DNA from: Viola odorata
Taxonomy: Eukaryota; Streptophyta; Magnoliopsida; Malpighiales; Violaceae
Assembly: GCA_963691705.1 (NCBI GenBank)
Contig: OY829538.1
Span: 30,772,836-30,836,835, forward strand
Reading direction: 5' to 3'
Length of the DNA: 64,000 nt
The notes under the pieces: generated by a model
Told to the model about the DNA's origin: nothing
What the model saw: the letters and a program-made list of their open reading frames with translations, nothing else
Database searches by the model: none
Translations under genes and position numbers: made by a program
In this document: piece after piece, positions 62,933 through 64,000 of the stretch
Position numbering within the stretch: position 1 is the first letter of the stretch
How the letters are laid out: each line of letters begins with the position of its first letter

Positions 62933-63797
62933 TGATACGATCCTAGTTGCGTAGGATGCGCTTTCTCAACGATCTAGTTCGGGTTTGGATTTCGGATGCG
63001 GAATAGATAGTTCTCACTAGAGAAGGAGTGTCGACAAGAGTCCACTAGCCTACGCTGAATACCTAGATGAGGTTTTCACAAGAGTCCACTTGTGAGAGGA
63101 GGTTGAATCGAGTCCATGATTCGTCGCAACTTCAATTTTACTTGCTCAAGCTTGGCTTGCGAAACCGAGAAAGACACAAGGTTCGAGTCCACGAACAAAC
63201 AAGAGGAAATACTCTTTCAAAGACAAAGTCTCAATATCAATTTGATTGGGTAAAAATAACGTACCAAATAATGAAGAGGGTGGCTCCTTTAAATAGGAGA
63301 AAACCCTAAATCCTTACAATAGGAAACCTTCTCATAATAGAACTTCTAATTAAGTAATTAAAATAAATCTAAACTAATTTAGCTAATTAATAAGGAAACT
63401 AATTAAATAAATCCATAATTAATAAAGCATAGAAATCACCAAATCAGGAAAAACCATAATAAATCCATAATTCCCTTTTTGGCGCAATCTGGAACTGCCA
63501 GGACGTGATTACGTCGAGTGTGTGGCGTGATCACATCAGCTGAAGCTCGATGCTACTGGTCTTGGCGTAATTACGCCGGTATATGGCGTAATCACGTCCA
63601 TTCTGCACAGGGAAATCTCGACGAGCATAACTTTTGATCCATCCGTCCGATTGATCTGAAACGTGTCCCAAAGGGAAGCTAACATCTTGAAGTTTCCATC
63701 AAGACTCTGTTCTCTCAAATCGGACTCCATTTGTTTGTTCATCTGCTTATTACAAACATACAATATGTCATGCATGATACATCTTGGGATCGTATCA
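62933..63797. mobile_element. Solo LTR, 865 bp, with CCAGC target duplication
   Basis: It begins TGATACGATCC and ends GGATCGTATCA (inverted termini), flanked by CCAGC at 62928-62932 and 63798-63802. Removing it and one CCAGC restores a continuous tandem-repeat unit in the host element. No internal coding sequence remains. It holds four CGTRATYACG-type palindromes near its right end. The shared TGATACGATC start suggests it is related to the element it landed in. Confidence 0.82.
63502..63600. repeat. Palindrome cluster in the solo LTR
   Basis: GACGTGATTACGTC, GGCGTGATCACATC, GGCGTAATTACGCC (63564-63577, perfect) and GGCGTAATCACGTCC lie within 100 bp. They share the CGTRATYACG core with the islands at 4.0 and 6.6 kb but have different flanks. 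Confidence 0.88.
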
Positions 63798-64000
63798 CCA
63801 GCCCACTGTTGCACGCAGCAAACAACAACTCCTTTCCAAGCCCAGCCCATTGTCGCACGCAGCAAGCAGCAGCCCCCCTGCCTCCCAATCGACATCGTCT
63901 AGTAGCCCACGTGGCCTCCCAAGCAGCGTCGCCCCACGTCCACGCACGTCCGCACGACGCGACCCACCAGCGCCTTCACCCGCACAAGCTAGGCCCACTC

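Larger units (their letters stand above)
62745..64000. mobile_element. LTR-like element start, interrupted by a solo LTR, runs off the window
   Basis: TGATACGATC at 62745 interrupts the old Athila protease region abruptly and resembles an LTR 5' end. It contains TGTATAAAAA (near 62866) as a TATA-like motif and then a ~45-bp tandem unit (CTCCTTTCCAAGCCCAGCCC...GCACGCAGCAA), itself split by the solo LTR and repeated from 63829. Past 63850 the sequence becomes GC-rich. The other end lies outside the window. Confidence 0.5.

Overview
The window reads as nuclear DNA of a eudicot plant. It is AT-rich, has spliced genes of plant-specific families (a CONSTANS-like B-box/CCT regulator, and RRP15 with a plant-type telo-box/site II promoter), and most of its length is transposable elements of plant lineages (Athila-type Ty3/gypsy, PIF/Harbinger, Stowaway and hAT-like MITEs). 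The species cannot be named from the sequence.

Layout. 1-2.3 kb: intergenic DNA with MITE remnants, ending in a GGGGGAGA-rich stretch. 2.3-4.1 kb (-): a frameshifted retrotransposon-associated ORF. 4.2-8.2 kb (-): the two genes of a PIF/Harbinger transposon, a DDE transposase with one nonsense codon and a Myb/SANT-like partner with a stop and a frameshift; between and beside them lie an island of about ten ~20-bp palindromes and short tandem repeats. 9-18.4 kb: gene-poor DNA with several MITE/foldback elements. 18.4-23.0 kb (-): a non-autonomous LTR retrotransposon with a 500-codon ORF of no family I recognise. 23-24.6 kb: a 330-bp tandem duplication. 25-30.2 kb (+): a complete four-coding-exon CONSTANS-LIKE gene. 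33.1-35.75 kb (-): a complete eight-exon RRP15 gene; its promoter-side flank is present twice, at 35.8-37.65 kb and at 30.7-32.3 kb.

37.65-62.74 kb (-): an old, decayed Athila-type element (pol plus a post-pol ORF), split at one point by a very young + strand Athila insertion. The young insertion has three LTRs and two internal regions (LTR-int-LTR-int-LTR, 40564-59500) within a single GTGAC target-site duplication. Both copies encode the same Gag and Pol, separated by one in-frame amber codon just before the zinc knuckle. 62.7-64 kb: the start of another LTR that holds a solo LTR flanked by CCAGC.

Relationships. COL and RRP15 are the only host genes I can support. The rest is a nested record: old Athila, then young tandem Athila, then (on the right) LTR within LTR. 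A theme crosses several unrelated elements: short near-perfect palindromes of element-specific sequence, repeated inside LTRs, leaders and even coding frames (TTACCGTGATCACGGTAA at 6.6 kb, CGTAATTACG-type at 63.5 kb, AGGCCTCGAGA-type through the young Athila, CCGTCTGTCTAG arms in the old one). These are the best candidates for something undescribed here.
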